Part shown: one piece after another, positions 16,700-25,171 of the stretch
Numbering within the stretch: the first letter of the stretch is position 1
Layout of the letters: the number at the start of each line of letters is the position of its first letter
From: Bacteroidales bacterium
GTDB lineage: Bacteria; Bacteroidota; Bacteroidia; Bacteroidales; UBA932
Direction of reading: 5' to 3'
Assembly (NCBI GenBank): GCA_016281015.1
Contig: JAEEHS010000040.1
Location: 1-44,880, forward strand
DNA length: 44,880 bases
Notes under the pieces: generated by a model
Databases searched by the model: none
The model's input: the letters and a program-made list of their open reading frames with translations, nothing else
Told to the model about the DNA's origin: nothing
Program-made: the position numbers and the translations under genes

Positions 16700-16731
16700 G
16701 CAAGTTAGTTAAATCGTTTTAATTATCCAAA
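16700..16731 (-). promoter_or_regulatory. Promoter of the LacI-family regulator gene
   Basis: On the minus strand TTTG (16731-16728) is followed after exactly 20 bp by TAACTTGC (16707-16700), a degenerate version of the TAnnTTTG -7 element. Transcription would start near 16695, giving a leader of about 13 nt before the ATG at 16682. The -33 match and spacing are good; the -7 match is poor. Confidence 0.45.
16708..16723. promoter_or_regulatory. LacI-type operator between -33 and -7 of the regulator gene
   Basis: GTTAAATCGTTTTAAT contains a 14-bp core TTAAATCGTTTTAA in which 12 of 14 positions are palindromic around a central CG. It fills most of the 20-bp spacer between the predicted -33 and -7 elements, so repressor binding would exclude RNA polymerase. 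Its first 11 bases are identical to the site at 15615-15630. Confidence 0.68.
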
Positions 16732-16807
16732 TTTTTCTTACAATTCAGCCCCCCACTATCTCTACCGCCCCCCTGGATCCGCACCGTCTTCGCAGCCGGG
16801 AAGGTTG

Positions 16808-18286
16808 TCACCCTTTCCTGACGAATTCCACGCCGAAATCCTTGCAAAGGGCCTGGATGGTTTTCCAGGCACCCATAGCGGCGGGGGGAAGGCCGCCGGA
16901 GAAGCTGGTCCGCTGGCCGGTGAAATAGATGCCGTCCCGGTAGCGGATGGGGGCGGTGACGGTCGGGCGCATGGGCAGCCACTCGGTCATGTAACTGCCC
17001 TCATGGGTGTCGCAGTAGCGGATATAGGTCATCGGGGTCGCCAGGTCGGTCACTTCGACATTTCCTTTGATTTCCGGGATGACGCTGCTGAGGCGCTCTT
17101 CCAGCAGGGTCAGCACTGCCTTTTTCTTCTCCTGGTACGTTCCATCCTCCTTGGCCGCTTTCCACCAGGGGTAGGACTGTCCGTCCAGAATCAGCGTCAG
17201 GGTCGTGCAGCCCTGTGGCGCATAGTCTTTTTCCCAGGCGTAATTATTGACTTGCAGGGCATCGAAACGCAGGCCGGCGATTTCCACGGCCGGGTCCATG
17301 GTAACATACATGCAGCGCGGATAAGTCGACAGGTCCGCTTTGACGCCAAAGGCTGCGAACATACACTGGGTGGTCCTCAGGTTCTTTCTCATCTTGCGCG
17401 CCCAGCGGTCCTGGAGCGGCTGGGCAAAGAGCCGGTCGATGGCCGTACGGGCGTCCATGGAAATCACCACGGCGTCTGCCTCCAGAAGGCCTTCCGCCGT
17501 CCTGACGCCTTTCAAGCGGCCGCCTTCCCGGACAATTTCCAGAGCCGGCGTACGGTAGCGGATTTCTCCGCAGAGCCCGGTGAAGCTGTCTGCCATGTTC
17601 TGGGCCATGCGGAGCGAACCGCCCAGCGGATAGCCGCTGTCCCCGGCATTGAACGTGCTGAGGGTATAGATCAGCGACAGGGCATTGATATTCGGGGAAA
17701 CCACGCAATGCAGCAGGGCACGGATGTGCGGGTTCCGGAAGCGTGCGGCATAGTGACGGGCAGAGGTCATCATCAAAAAAGGCGTCAGGATGACCGCCGG
17801 AAGCATCTTGACAAACTCCCAAAGGGAGAAAGGACGCGGACAGCGGACCTTGAGGCCGAAAGCATCCTGGATGACTGGATGGAAATGACGGAAACTCCAC
17901 ACATGGAAACGGAGTATGCCCAGCACCCAGCGGTCCCGCCAGCCGAAGGAGCGGAGCTCCGCCTCCGTCCTTCGGAAATCACGGTACAGGTGGAGCGTGG
18001 TATCTCCATCCATCAAGGTGTAGATCGGATCCTTATACACCACGGGATTATTCGCCTGCAAGGCTCCCGTTTCCGTCCATACATCATGGAGAGGGAGACC
18101 TTCCTTGGCTCCGATGAGCCAATGGATGCCTCCCTCGAAAGTATATCCTTTCCGTTTCCAACTGGTCGAAACGCCGCCGGGGTTCGCCGCCTTTTCCAGG
18201 ATCAGCGTATCAAAGCCGGATCGCTGGGCGTACACACCCGAGGCCAGGCCGGATATTCCGGCACCGATTACAATCAGTTTTTTCAC
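16808..18286 (-). CDS. CrtI/RetSat-like FAD-dependent oxidoreductase
   Basis: The 492-residue protein opens with the Rossmann FAD-binding motif IVIGAGISGLASGVYAQRSG and an acidic LEKA turn, followed by NPGGVSTSWKRKGYTFEGG, typical of the phytoene desaturase/carotenoid isomerase superfamily. Near the C-terminus GIYFTGQRTSFSGGLPPAAM is the second FAD-contacting motif of the family. Such proteins desaturate, saturate or isomerize polyenes and lipids. No carotenoid synthesis genes are nearby. It starts 6 bp after a FadL/OmpP1-like gene, so an imported hydrophobic compound is one possible substrate. Class assignment is firm; the reaction is unknown. Confidence 0.85.
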   Translation of the reverse strand: MKKLIVIGAGISGLASGVYAQRSGFDTLILEKAANPGGVSTSWKRKGYTFEGGIHWLIGAKEGLPLHDVWTETGALQANNPVVYKDPIYTLMDGDTTLHLYRDFRRTEAELRSFGWRDRWVLGILRFHVWSFRHFHPVIQDAFGLKVRCPRPFSLWEFVKMLPAVILTPFLMMTSARHYAARFRNPHIRALLHCVVSPNINALSLIYTLSTFNAGDSGYPLGGSLRMAQNMADSFTGLCGEIRYRTPALEIVREGGRLKGVRTAEGLLEADAVVISMDARTAIDRLFAQPLQDRWARKMRKNLRTTQCMFAAFGVKADLSTYPRCMYVTMDPAVEIAGLRFDALQVNNYAWEKDYAPQGCTTLTLILDGQSYPWWKAAKEDGTYQEKKKAVLTLLEERLSSVIPEIKGNVEVTDLATPMTYIRYCDTHEGSYMTEWLPMRPTVTAPIRYRDGIYFTGQRTSFSGGLPPAAMGAWKTIQALCKDFGVEFVRKG

Positions 18287-18292
18287 AGCCTC

Positions 18293-19981
18293 TTAGAATC
18301 GCAGGCCCACCGTGGCGATGACATCGAAGAGCCGCGGGACGACGGCGATACGGGGCACCGGGACATCATTGACATCCTGGACACACCAGCTTCCAATCTC
18401 GCCCTCGTCCACGGTCATGATGTTGTCCACCTCATATTCTTTTCCGTCCGCCTTGTTCTCGTAAAACCAGCTGTAGTAGTTGTACGGCGTGCTGTAGACC
18501 TTCGGCATCAGGTTCATCCGCACGCCCAGGTCCGCAAAGAAGTTTCCTCCCGTGTAGCCCACACCGACGGAAAAGTTCTGCCGGTTGGCCTTGAAGCCTT
18601 TCTCGGCGCCGGTAATGAGATTGTATCCCAGACGAAGGGCCATGACCGGCACAGGACGGATCTCCAAGCCGGCACGCAACTGATGCGAAACGCCCAGGTT
18701 CTCCTTGATGTCTTTGTTGGTATAGGAGAAATCGTAGTCGTCGTCATAATACATGGTCCGGTAACGGCAGGAGCCGAAGTTCGCAAACTCATAATCGACG
18801 CTCACCAAGCCCACGCTGCCCAGCGTATAGGCGATACCCGCATTCAGGCGCAGCGGGCTCTTGAGTTCATAAGACCAGTCCCCTTCCTCGGAAGAACGGG
18901 AAACCCGCTCCCGGGAAAGCCCGCTGACATTCGAGGAGGCCGAGTAGCCATAGCGCTCCTTCAGCTGCATGACGGTCGGCGTCTGGATGGCGGCACCGAT
19001 GCGAAGCCCGGCGAAGGGCCGTGCTATGAAACCGAATTTGGCAAAAACGCCGCTGCCTGTAGCCTGGTACTGGTATTTCATCCTCAGGTTCTGGAATTCG
19101 CCGCTGACCCCGTCATAATCCACCGGGAACGGTGCATCCGTATAGGCCGGAGACTCAATCCAGTATTCCTCACTCCTGAAGGAGAGGGAGGCGATGCCGA
19201 GGTTCGCTCCCAGATAGAATTTATCTGAGAAGTTGGCGGCGAAGTTCAGCAACAGGTCGTATTTGTTGCCTCTCTGTCGGCGTCCATATTGCTGATAGAC
19301 CGGTTCGTTCTGTTCTATGGACCCGTCGTCTTTCAGGATCTCGGTCAGGCCGATGTAGGAACCGTCCACGGACAGCGGGTCAATCAGGCCGCCATAATAC
19401 GCCGTCATGGCCCGCCAGGAAGGCATATTCCCGCTTTGGAACCAGCCTCCGGTCATTTCCTTGACGGTCCATCCGCCGGCTTCCGAGGCCAGGGCGCCCG
19501 CAAAAGTCGAAAAGGGATTGATGCCTGCTCCCCGCATCTGGTAGGTATAGTCATTGGTCGCATTGCCAACCAGACCGAAGGACCAACGCTTCAGCCCTTG
19601 GTTGTTGTGGGTGTCGAACACCGTCATGAAGCCGAAATTCGGCATCTTGAAACGAGTGTAAGCCGCTTTCTGGGCATCCCCGAAGCCGAGGCTCTCGCCC
19701 TTGTCCGTCACGATGTCACCTTTTGCGGAGGTCGTGGCAATGGACAGGGAGGGGGTGAGGGTAATTTGGGAATAACCCGCCACGGCAGAGCCGGCCGGGT
19801 TAAAACTCAGGGATCCCAGGTCACCGCCAATGGCGGTCATGGCATTGCCCATGCCCACGGAGCGGGCTGTCCCCACATAATTGTTCTCAGAAAAACTGTA
19901 GGCATCCTGCCAGTTCTGCGCCCCTGCACTCCAGGCCACGCCAAAGAGCAAAAGCCCTGCAAAAACCTTTTTCATATCCAT
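18293..19981 (-). CDS. OmpP1/FadL-like outer membrane transport protein
   Basis: The 562-residue protein has a signal peptide (cleavage near GAQNW) and then YSFSENNYVGTARSVGMGNAMTAIGGD, the hallmark N-terminal block of Bacteroidetes OmpP1/FadL/TodX homologues, where an NPAGSA turn follows. The remainder alternates aromatic beta strands and turns, ending VIATVGLRF with a terminal Phe as expected for a barrel. FadL proteins let hydrophobic molecules cross the outer membrane; substrate is unknown here. The start may be M1 or M3 (19975). It lies 12 bp after the low-complexity lipoprotein gene and 6 bp before the FAD oxidoreductase, so the three are probably cotranscribed. Confidence 0.85.
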   Translation of the reverse strand: MDMKKVFAGLLLFGVAWSAGAQNWQDAYSFSENNYVGTARSVGMGNAMTAIGGDLGSLSFNPAGSAVAGYSQITLTPSLSIATTSAKGDIVTDKGESLGFGDAQKAAYTRFKMPNFGFMTVFDTHNNQGLKRWSFGLVGNATNDYTYQMRGAGINPFSTFAGALASEAGGWTVKEMTGGWFQSGNMPSWRAMTAYYGGLIDPLSVDGSYIGLTEILKDDGSIEQNEPVYQQYGRRQRGNKYDLLLNFAANFSDKFYLGANLGIASLSFRSEEYWIESPAYTDAPFPVDYDGVSGEFQNLRMKYQYQATGSGVFAKFGFIARPFAGLRIGAAIQTPTVMQLKERYGYSASSNVSGLSRERVSRSSEEGDWSYELKSPLRLNAGIAYTLGSVGLVSVDYEFANFGSCRYRTMYYDDDYDFSYTNKDIKENLGVSHQLRAGLEIRPVPVMALRLGYNLITGAEKGFKANRQNFSVGVGYTGGNFFADLGVRMNLMPKVYSTPYNYYSWFYENKADGKEYEVDNIMTVDEGEIGSWCVQDVNDVPVPRIAVVPRLFDVIATVGLRF

Positions 19982-19993
19982 GATTGCTTATTG

Positions 19994-21346
19994 TCAGTGT
20001 CTGCCGCCCCGGCCGCCGCCAGAGGAATGGGATCCGCCGGAGGAATGTCCCCCGGAGGAATGCCCGCCGGAATAACCGCCCGATGAACGGCCGGACGAAT
20101 AACTCGAAGAACTGCGACTGGAGGACGAACTGCCGGATGAACGGCTGTAGCTGCCGGTGGAGCGGCTGTAAGACGAGCTGCTGCGGCTGGAACTGCCGGA
20201 CGAGCGGCTGTAGGAAGATCCGCTGCTGCGGCTGGAGCTGCCGGAGGAACGTACCGAGCTGCCGGATGAAGAACGACCGTAAGAGGAGCCGCTGCGGCTG
20301 GAGCTGCCGGAGGAACGGCTGTAGGAGGAGCCACTACGGCTGTAGCTGCCGCTGCTGCGGACCGATCCGCCGGAAGAACGTACCGAGCTGCCGGATGAAG
20401 AACGACCGTAAGAGGAGCCGCTGCGGACCGAGCTGCCCGAAGAACGGACACTGCTGCCGGATGAAGAACGACCGTAAGAGGAACCGCTGCGGACCGAACT
20501 GCCCGAAGAACGGACACTGCTGCCGGAATTACGGACCACGCCGCCCGAAGAGCGTACTGCGCCGGAAGAGCGGGAGACGCTCGCCGAGGCGGTCGGGCGC
20601 GCTACCGGCCTCAGACCGGAACGGGTCACTGTCGCACTGCGGCTGACACTGCGTCCCGAAGCGGCGACGCCGCCACGGACACCGAAATTCTTTACCCGGC
20701 TATCCCGGTCGCGGACCGAATAGTCGTTCGGACGCCCGATGGGCCGGTCAAAACGGTTCGGACCTTCATACCAGCCACGATGGTGTCCATAATGGCGGTA
20801 AGGATGCCAATGGCCGTAACTGTGGTACCACCCGCCATAATAGTGGACATAATGGGAGTGGAGCCAGTGATGATGGTAGTGGCCATAGTACCAGGGTGAA
20901 TAGTAGCTATAGTACCAGGGATCGTAATACCAGGGATCATACCACCGGTCATAGTACCAGGGGTCATGGTACCAGGAATAGTACCGCCAGGGACGGTACC
21001 AGTAAGGGTCCCAGCTTGAGGTATACCAGGGTGACCAGAACGAGCCGGCCCACCACAGGCCCGGATCGAAATTGTTGACGATGGTCACATCCGAGCCCAC
21101 GCTGATGCGGGCCGACGAACCTTTCGGTACAATGACAGTGTCCGCCTGCGGGGTAACGACCCGCAGGTCTTCGTTCAGGCTTTCCGCCACCAGCGCATCC
21201 ATCTCCGCCTGGGAGACGGCAGGAGCCGCCGCGACGGGAGCCGTATAAATACCGTCATCAAAAAGCTGTGACGTCTGCGTCGCCATCATCCCGCAGGACA
21301 TGGCGGCGAGTAGGGTGCTGCCCAGAGCAATCAACCGATTTTTCAT
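19994..21346 (-). CDS. Low-complexity lipoprotein: Tyr/Trp/His-rich middle, Ser/Gly/Arg repeat tail
   Basis: The frame extends to 21439, but the ATG at 21346 is chosen because an AGGAGG ribosome-binding site sits 7 nt upstream and the resulting N-terminus is a lipoprotein signal (LLAAMSC, Cys about 19). The 450-residue protein has a short ordered segment (about 35-95, with DTVIVPKGSSARISVGS), a region of about 90 residues dominated by Tyr, Trp, His and Pro (DPWYYDRWYDPWYYDPWYY), and a tail of about 220 residues of Ser-Ser-Gly with regular Arg and Tyr, ending in Gly/Ser/His. Such tails are probably disordered and positively charged. No family function is recognised. It leads a three-gene operon with the FadL-like and FAD oxidoreductase genes. 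Confidence 0.8.
   Translation of the reverse strand: MKNRLIALGSTLLAAMSCGMMATQTSQLFDDGIYTAPVAAAPAVSQAEMDALVAESLNEDLRVVTPQADTVIVPKGSSARISVGSDVTIVNNFDPGLWWAGSFWSPWYTSSWDPYWYRPWRYYSWYHDPWYYDRWYDPWYYDPWYYSYYSPWYYGHYHHHWLHSHYVHYYGGWYHSYGHWHPYRHYGHHRGWYEGPNRFDRPIGRPNDYSVRDRDSRVKNFGVRGGVAASGRSVSRSATVTRSGLRPVARPTASASVSRSSGAVRSSGGVVRNSGSSVRSSGSSVRSGSSYGRSSSGSSVRSSGSSVRSGSSYGRSSSGSSVRSSGGSVRSSGSYSRSGSSYSRSSGSSSRSGSSYGRSSSGSSVRSSGSSSRSSGSSYSRSSGSSSRSSSSYSRSTGSYSRSSGSSSSSRSSSSYSSGRSSGGYSGGHSSGGHSSGGSHSSGGGRGGRH
20258..20492. repeat. Coding repeat: three copies of a 40-bp unit in the Ser/Gly/Arg tail
   Basis: A 40-bp unit beginning GCTGCCGGATGAAGAACGAC occurs at 20258-20297, 20387-20426 and, with one base change, 20453-20492. 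The last two copies are spaced exactly 66 bp apart, which equals 22 codons, and the first two 129 bp (43 codons), so all keep frame. The identity extends beyond what amino-acid repetition requires, pointing to recent duplication or slippage. Confidence 0.8.
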
Positions 21347-21353
21347 ATCATAG

Positions 21354-21359
21354 CCTCCT
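21354..21359 (-). promoter_or_regulatory. Strong Shine-Dalgarno site fixing the lipoprotein start
   Basis: AGGAGG on the minus strand, 7 nt before the ATG at 21346. Such a perfect site is rare in this window, where most genes show little Shine-Dalgarno complementarity, and it rules out the longer upstream frame. Confidence 0.7.
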
Positions 21360-21378
21360 ATAATCCAATAAAAATAAG

Positions 21379-21386
21379 TATCTTTG
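21379..21386 (+). promoter_or_regulatory. -7 promoter element for proS
   Basis: TATCTTTG matches the Bacteroidetes TAnnTTTG consensus about 107 bp upstream of the proS ATG. No clear -33 TTTG is seen at the right distance. The predicted leader of about 100 nt begins with GACCGG-ATTGC-CCGGTC (21388-21404), a perfect 6-bp inverted repeat. Confidence 0.55.
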
Positions 21387-21492
21387 CGACCGGATTGCCC
21401 GGTCTGTACGCGTACCATACACAATATCCGTGCCCGCACGCGTATTTTCCGTAGGCAATGTTAAGGACAATTAAGGAAAAAAACAATATTTT

Positions 21493-22971
21493 ATGGCAAA
21501 AGAGGTAACGAAAAGGGCCGATAACTACTCCCAGTGGTACAATGACCTGGTGGTAAAGGCCGATCTCGCCGAGCAGTCCGCCGTGCGCGGCTGCATGGTC
21601 ATCAAGCCCTATGGATACGCGATTTGGGAAAAGATGCAGCATATTCTGGACGGCATGTTCAAACAGACCGGCGTCAAAAACGCCTATTTCCCGCTCTTCA
21701 TCCCGAAATCTTTCCTCAGCCGCGAAGCCGAGCATGTCGAAGGCTTCGCCAAGGAATGCGCCGTGGTGACGCATCACCGGCTGATGACCAATCCGGACGG
21801 TCCCGGCGTGGTCGTGGACCCGTCGGCCCGCCTGGAAGAAGAACTCGTGGTCCGTCCGACCTCCGAGACCATTATCTGGAACACCTATAAGAATTGGATC
21901 CATTCCTGGCGGGACCTGCCGATCCTGTGCAACCAGTGGTGCAATGTCGTCCGCTGGGAGATGCGGACGCGCCTGTTCCTCAGGACGGCGGAATTCCTCT
22001 GGCAGGAAGGACATACGGCCCATGCCACCGCCGAGGAAGCCTATGCCGAGGCCGAGCAGATGGTCAACGTGTATGCCAAGTTCGCCCGCGAGGTGATGGC
22101 CCTCCCGGTCGTGGTCGGTCACAAGAGCCCGGGCGAACGCTTCGCCGGGGCGCTGGACACCCTCACCATCGAGGCGATGATGCAGGACGGGAAAGCACTC
22201 CAGGCCGGCACCTCCCATTTCCTCGGACAGAACTTCGCGAAGAGTTTTGACGTCCAGTTCACCAACAAGGAAGGCAAGCTGGACTATGTCTGGGCCTCTT
22301 CCTGGGGTGTTTCGACCCGCCTGATGGGCGCGCTGATCATGGCCCATGGCGACGACAACGGCCTGGTCCTGCCGCCGGCCCTCGCACCGATCCAGGTCGT
22401 GATGGTCCCGATTTACAAGACGGAGGAAGAACACCAGGCTGTCCTGGACAAGATGTATGCCTTGAAGCAGGCGCTCGAGGCCAAGGGACACAGCGTCGAG
22501 GTGGACGACCGCGACACGCTCCGTCCGGGCTTCAAGTTTGCCGAATGGGAACTCAAGGGCGTGCCGGTGCGGCTGGCTATGGGCCCACGCGATATCGCCG
22601 CCGGGACGGTCGAAGTCTGCCGCCGGGATACGCTTGAAAAGATTTCCGAGCCGCTGGAAGGCCTGGAGGACCGGATCATCCTCCTGCTGGACGACATCCA
22701 GAAAAATATCTACAACAAAGCCCTCGCCTTCCGCGACAGCTCCATCCGCAAGGTGGACAGCTGGGAAGAGTTCAAAGTTGAAATCGAGAAAGGCGGTTTC
22801 CTGCTCTGCCACTGGGACGGCACGGCCGAGACCGAGGCGAAGATCCAGGAAGAGACCAAAGCGACCATCCGCTGCATCCCGGTGGACAGCGCCGTCTGCC
22901 TGGAAGAAGGAGCGTGTGTCTATTCCGGCAAGCCTTCCCATCAGCGGGTCCTCTTCGCCCGATCCTATTAA
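21493..22971 (+). CDS. proS: Prolyl-tRNA synthetase (archaeal/eukaryal type)
   Basis: The 492-residue protein is a class II synthetase charging tRNA-Pro with proline. Motif 2 appears in [21 protein letters not shown], and motif 3 in the [18 protein letters not shown] region leading to the anticodon-binding domain. The C-terminal zinc-binding-like domain ends in Y (LFARSY), a feature of the archaeal/eukaryal ProRS type. The bacterial editing insertion is absent. This form is normal in Bacteroidetes. It is the first gene of a three-gene unit, 18 bp ahead of the DUF3078 gene. Confidence 0.97.
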   Translation: MAKEVTKRADNYSQWYNDLVVKADLAEQSAVRGCMVIKPYGYAIWEKMQHILDGMFKQTGVKNAYFPLFIPKSFLSREAEHVEGFAKECAVVTHHRLMTNPDGPGVVVDPSARLEEELVVRPTSETIIWNTYKNWIHSWRDLPILCNQWCNVVRWEMRTRLFLRTAEFLWQEGHTAHATAEEAYAEAEQMVNVYAKFAREVMALPVVVGHKSPGERFAGALDTLTIEAMMQDGKALQAGTSHFLGQNFAKSFDVQFTNKEGKLDYVWASSWGVSTRLMGALIMAHGDDNGLVLPPALAPIQVVMVPIYKTEEEHQAVLDKMYALKQALEAKGHSVEVDDRDTLRPGFKFAEWELKGVPVRLAMGPRDIAAGTVEVCRRDTLEKISEPLEGLEDRIILLLDDIQKNIYNKALAFRDSSIRKVDSWEEFKVEIEKGGFLLCHWDGTAETEAKIQEETKATIRCIPVDSAVCLEEGACVYSGKPSHQRVLFARSY

Positions 22972-22989
22972 GAAACATAAACGAAAGAT

Positions 22990-24066
22990 ATGAAAAAGAT
23001 TTTCGCAACCCTCAGTATCCTCTCCGTGAGCGCCTCGCTGGCGTTCGCCCAGGATGTCCAGACGGCCGCAGCGGAGGCTGCCGCCGCCCTTTCCGCCGCC
23101 GAGGACGTTCCCGTCGCGGCCCCGAAGCCCCAGTACTGGAGCCTCTCCATGCAGAACAACATCAACTTCGGCCAGACCTATCTCTCGCAGTGGGCGGCCG
23201 GCGGTTACAACAACTATTCCCTTGCAGCAGGCATCGACGCCAACGCCAACTATGCCAAGGACAAGATGATCTGGAACAACCGCCTCCAGCTGGACTACGG
23301 CTTCCTCTATTCTGCGGACAAACCCATCATCCAGAAGAACAAGGACCGCATCTATTTTGAATCCAAGTGGGGCTATGAGACTCCTATCCAGCATCTCTAC
23401 TATTCAGCCAACCTGGACTTCCGCACGCAGTTCAACAACAACTACGAATACGGAACTCCGGCCAGCGACGGCACCACGGAGCCGACACGGCAGCAGTGGC
23501 TCGACGCCCGCACGCTAAAGTCTGGTCTCCTCTCCCCTGCCTACCTCAACATCGGTCTCGGTCTCAAGTGGACTCCGAAGCCCTGGTTCGAACTGAACTT
23601 CGCTCCCCTGACCGGCGGCGTAGTCGTAGTGAACGATCCTTCCCTGCGTTACACCTATGGTATGGACCTTGTCAAAGACAGCAGCTACTCGGACCGCAAG
23701 GAGGCATTCAAGGCTGAAACGGATTCCAAGAATTATAACCAGTTCAGAGGAGTCCGCTACGAATTCGGTGCCCAGCTCAAGGCCGATGCCAAGTGGGTCA
23801 TCAACGACAACTTTACTTACACGACCCAGCTCGCCGCCTTCTACAACTACCTGACCCCGAAGGTCGAGCCCCGTATCACCTGGGACAACAAGGTGTTCTG
23901 GAAACTGGCAAAATTCTTCGCCCTGACCCTGTCCACCAACCTCATCTACGACCCGCTTGTGATGGTCAAGGACAGTGACGGTGACAAGGTGGCCGACGCC
24001 AAGGGTGTCCAGTTCAAGGAATACTTCGAGTTCGGCTTCACCTATACCATCGCCGCCAAGCGATAA
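22990..24066 (+). CDS. DUF3078 outer-membrane beta-barrel-like protein
   Basis: The 358-residue protein has a signal peptide (LSVSASLAFAQD) and an Ala-rich linker. It then carries the DUF3078 signature: NINFGQTYLSQWAAGGYNNYS followed by MIWNNRLQLDYGFLYS. Alternating strands with aromatic ends and the C-terminal FEFGFTYTIAAKR suggest an outer-membrane barrel. The family is common in Bacteroidetes but uncharacterised. It lies between proS and tilS with gaps of 18 and 4 bp, an arrangement that probably reflects cotranscription rather than shared function. Confidence 0.85.
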   Translation: MKKIFATLSILSVSASLAFAQDVQTAAAEAAAALSAAEDVPVAAPKPQYWSLSMQNNINFGQTYLSQWAAGGYNNYSLAAGIDANANYAKDKMIWNNRLQLDYGFLYSADKPIIQKNKDRIYFESKWGYETPIQHLYYSANLDFRTQFNNNYEYGTPASDGTTEPTRQQWLDARTLKSGLLSPAYLNIGLGLKWTPKPWFELNFAPLTGGVVVVNDPSLRYTYGMDLVKDSSYSDRKEAFKAETDSKNYNQFRGVRYEFGAQLKADAKWVINDNFTYTTQLAAFYNYLTPKVEPRITWDNKVFWKLAKFFALTLSTNLIYDPLVMVKDSDGDKVADAKGVQFKEYFEFGFTYTIAAKR

Positions 24067-24070
24067 GGAC

Positions 24071-25102
24071 ATGCTCCTTCTCGCCGTCAGCGGAGGCATC
24101 GACTCCATGTGCTTATGCGAAAAGGTCCGTCGCCAAGGCGGGCCTTTCGCCATTGCCCACTGCAACTTCCGCCTCCGGGGGGAAGAAAGCGACGGAGACG
24201 AAGCCTTTGTCCGCGCCTGGGCACAGCGATACGGCATCCGCTGCCATGTCCGGCGCTTTGAGACAGCCGCCTACGCGGCCGCGGAGGGCATCAGCATCGA
24301 GATGGCGGCGCGGACGCTTCGCTACCGCTGGTTCGGCCAGCTTTGCCGGGAAGAGGGGTATGAGGCGGTCGCCGTGGCCCACAATGCCAACGACAATGCG
24401 GAGACCCTCCTGCTGAATCTGCTGCGCGGAACCGGCCTGAAAGGCATCCTGGGCATGCAGGAGCGGGGCTTCCTGCCGGTTAAGGAGTATGGTGACATTC
24501 CTCTGCTCCGCCCGCTGCTGGGGACTTCGCGGGAAGAAATCACGGCCTTCATGAAGGGGGAAGGCCTCTCCTGGCGGGAGGACTCCACCAACGGAGAATG
24601 CCAGTTCAAAAGGAACAAACTCCGGAACCAGGTCTTTCCGCTTCTTGCTGAAATCAATCCCTCTTTCATCCGGACCCTGAACCGGGACATGGAACGCTTC
24701 GCCGAGGAGCTTTCTCCCTCGGAAGCGAAGGCGGCCGTGGACCGCAGCCGGGGCATCAGTGGACGCTGGCAGCTGGACGAGCTGGAGTGGGACGGCCGCG
24801 AAGACCCCCGCCAGAAAGAAGGGGTCAGCATCCTGGACGCCGACCGCCTTCCCGGAGCGCCGATCATCGGAAATTGGGAAAGCGGCGACTGGATCCGCCC
24901 GATGGGTGCGCCCGGCCGGAAAAAGCTCCAGGACTGGTTTACGGACCATCATTTCACCCCGGAAGACAAACATGCGGTCCCCCTGGTCCGGGATCCGAAA
25001 GACCCCTCCCACATCCTCGCCATCATCGGATACGCCGTGGACAAGGCTGTCCGCGTCACGCCCGGAACCCGGCGCATTTACCGTCTGACCCTGCTCCCCT
25101 GA
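24071..25102 (+). CDS. tilS: tRNA(Ile)-lysidine synthetase
   Basis: The ATG at 24071, 4 bp after the previous stop, gives MLLLAVSGGIDSMCL, the PP-loop ATP pyrophosphatase motif at residues 7-12. The frame is open further upstream, but that part overlaps the DUF3078 gene. HCNFRLRGEESDGDE and VAHNANDNAETLLLNLLRGTGL are TilS-specific blocks. The C-terminal domain includes GRKKLQDWF and AVRVTPGTRR. TilS converts the wobble C of the AUA-reading tRNA-Ile2 to lysidine, an essential step. At 343 residues it is shorter than the roughly 430 usual in Bacteroides, the linker before the C-terminal domain being reduced. Confidence 0.93.
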   Translation: MLLLAVSGGIDSMCLCEKVRRQGGPFAIAHCNFRLRGEESDGDEAFVRAWAQRYGIRCHVRRFETAAYAAAEGISIEMAARTLRYRWFGQLCREEGYEAVAVAHNANDNAETLLLNLLRGTGLKGILGMQERGFLPVKEYGDIPLLRPLLGTSREEITAFMKGEGLSWREDSTNGECQFKRNKLRNQVFPLLAEINPSFIRTLNRDMERFAEELSPSEAKAAVDRSRGISGRWQLDELEWDGREDPRQKEGVSILDADRLPGAPIIGNWESGDWIRPMGAPGRKKLQDWFTDHHFTPEDKHAVPLVRDPKDPSHILAIIGYAVDKAVRVTPGTRRIYRLTLLP

Positions 25103-25111
25103 GCGGGGCCA

Positions 25112-25143
25112 TTTGGATAAGACGCCAAAATCTGCTATCTTTG
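25112..25143 (+). promoter_or_regulatory. Promoter of the decarboxylase operon
   Basis: TTTG at 25112-25115, a 20-bp spacer and TATCTTTG at 25136-25143 match the Bacteroidetes -33/-7 consensus. Transcription should start near 25149, leaving a leader of about 23 nt before the ATG at 25172. Confidence 0.8.
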
Positions 25144-25171
25144 TGAATTACTATAGAATCAATCGCTTATT

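Noticed and set aside
16805..19228. Plus-strand open frame of 807 codons opposite the FAD oxidoreductase and FadL-like genes
   Set aside because: Covers two conserved genes on the other strand; no domain or signal peptide.
20258..20492. CRISPR-like spaced repeats
   Set aside because: The intervals are unequal (129 and 66 bp), contain related sequence, and all keep the reading frame of a low-complexity protein.
19984..20646. Plus-strand Cys/Arg-rich open frame of 220 codons
   Set aside because: It is the reverse frame of the Ser/Gly/Arg repeat tail; its cysteine and arginine periodicity is produced by the DNA repeats.
21358..23394. Minus-strand open frame of 678 codons opposite proS
   Set aside because: Antisense to prolyl-tRNA synthetase and the start of the DUF3078 gene; no family resemblance.
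25094..25109. Terminator after tilS
   Set aside because: There is a short GC hairpin over the stop codon but no T-run, so it is too weak to call.
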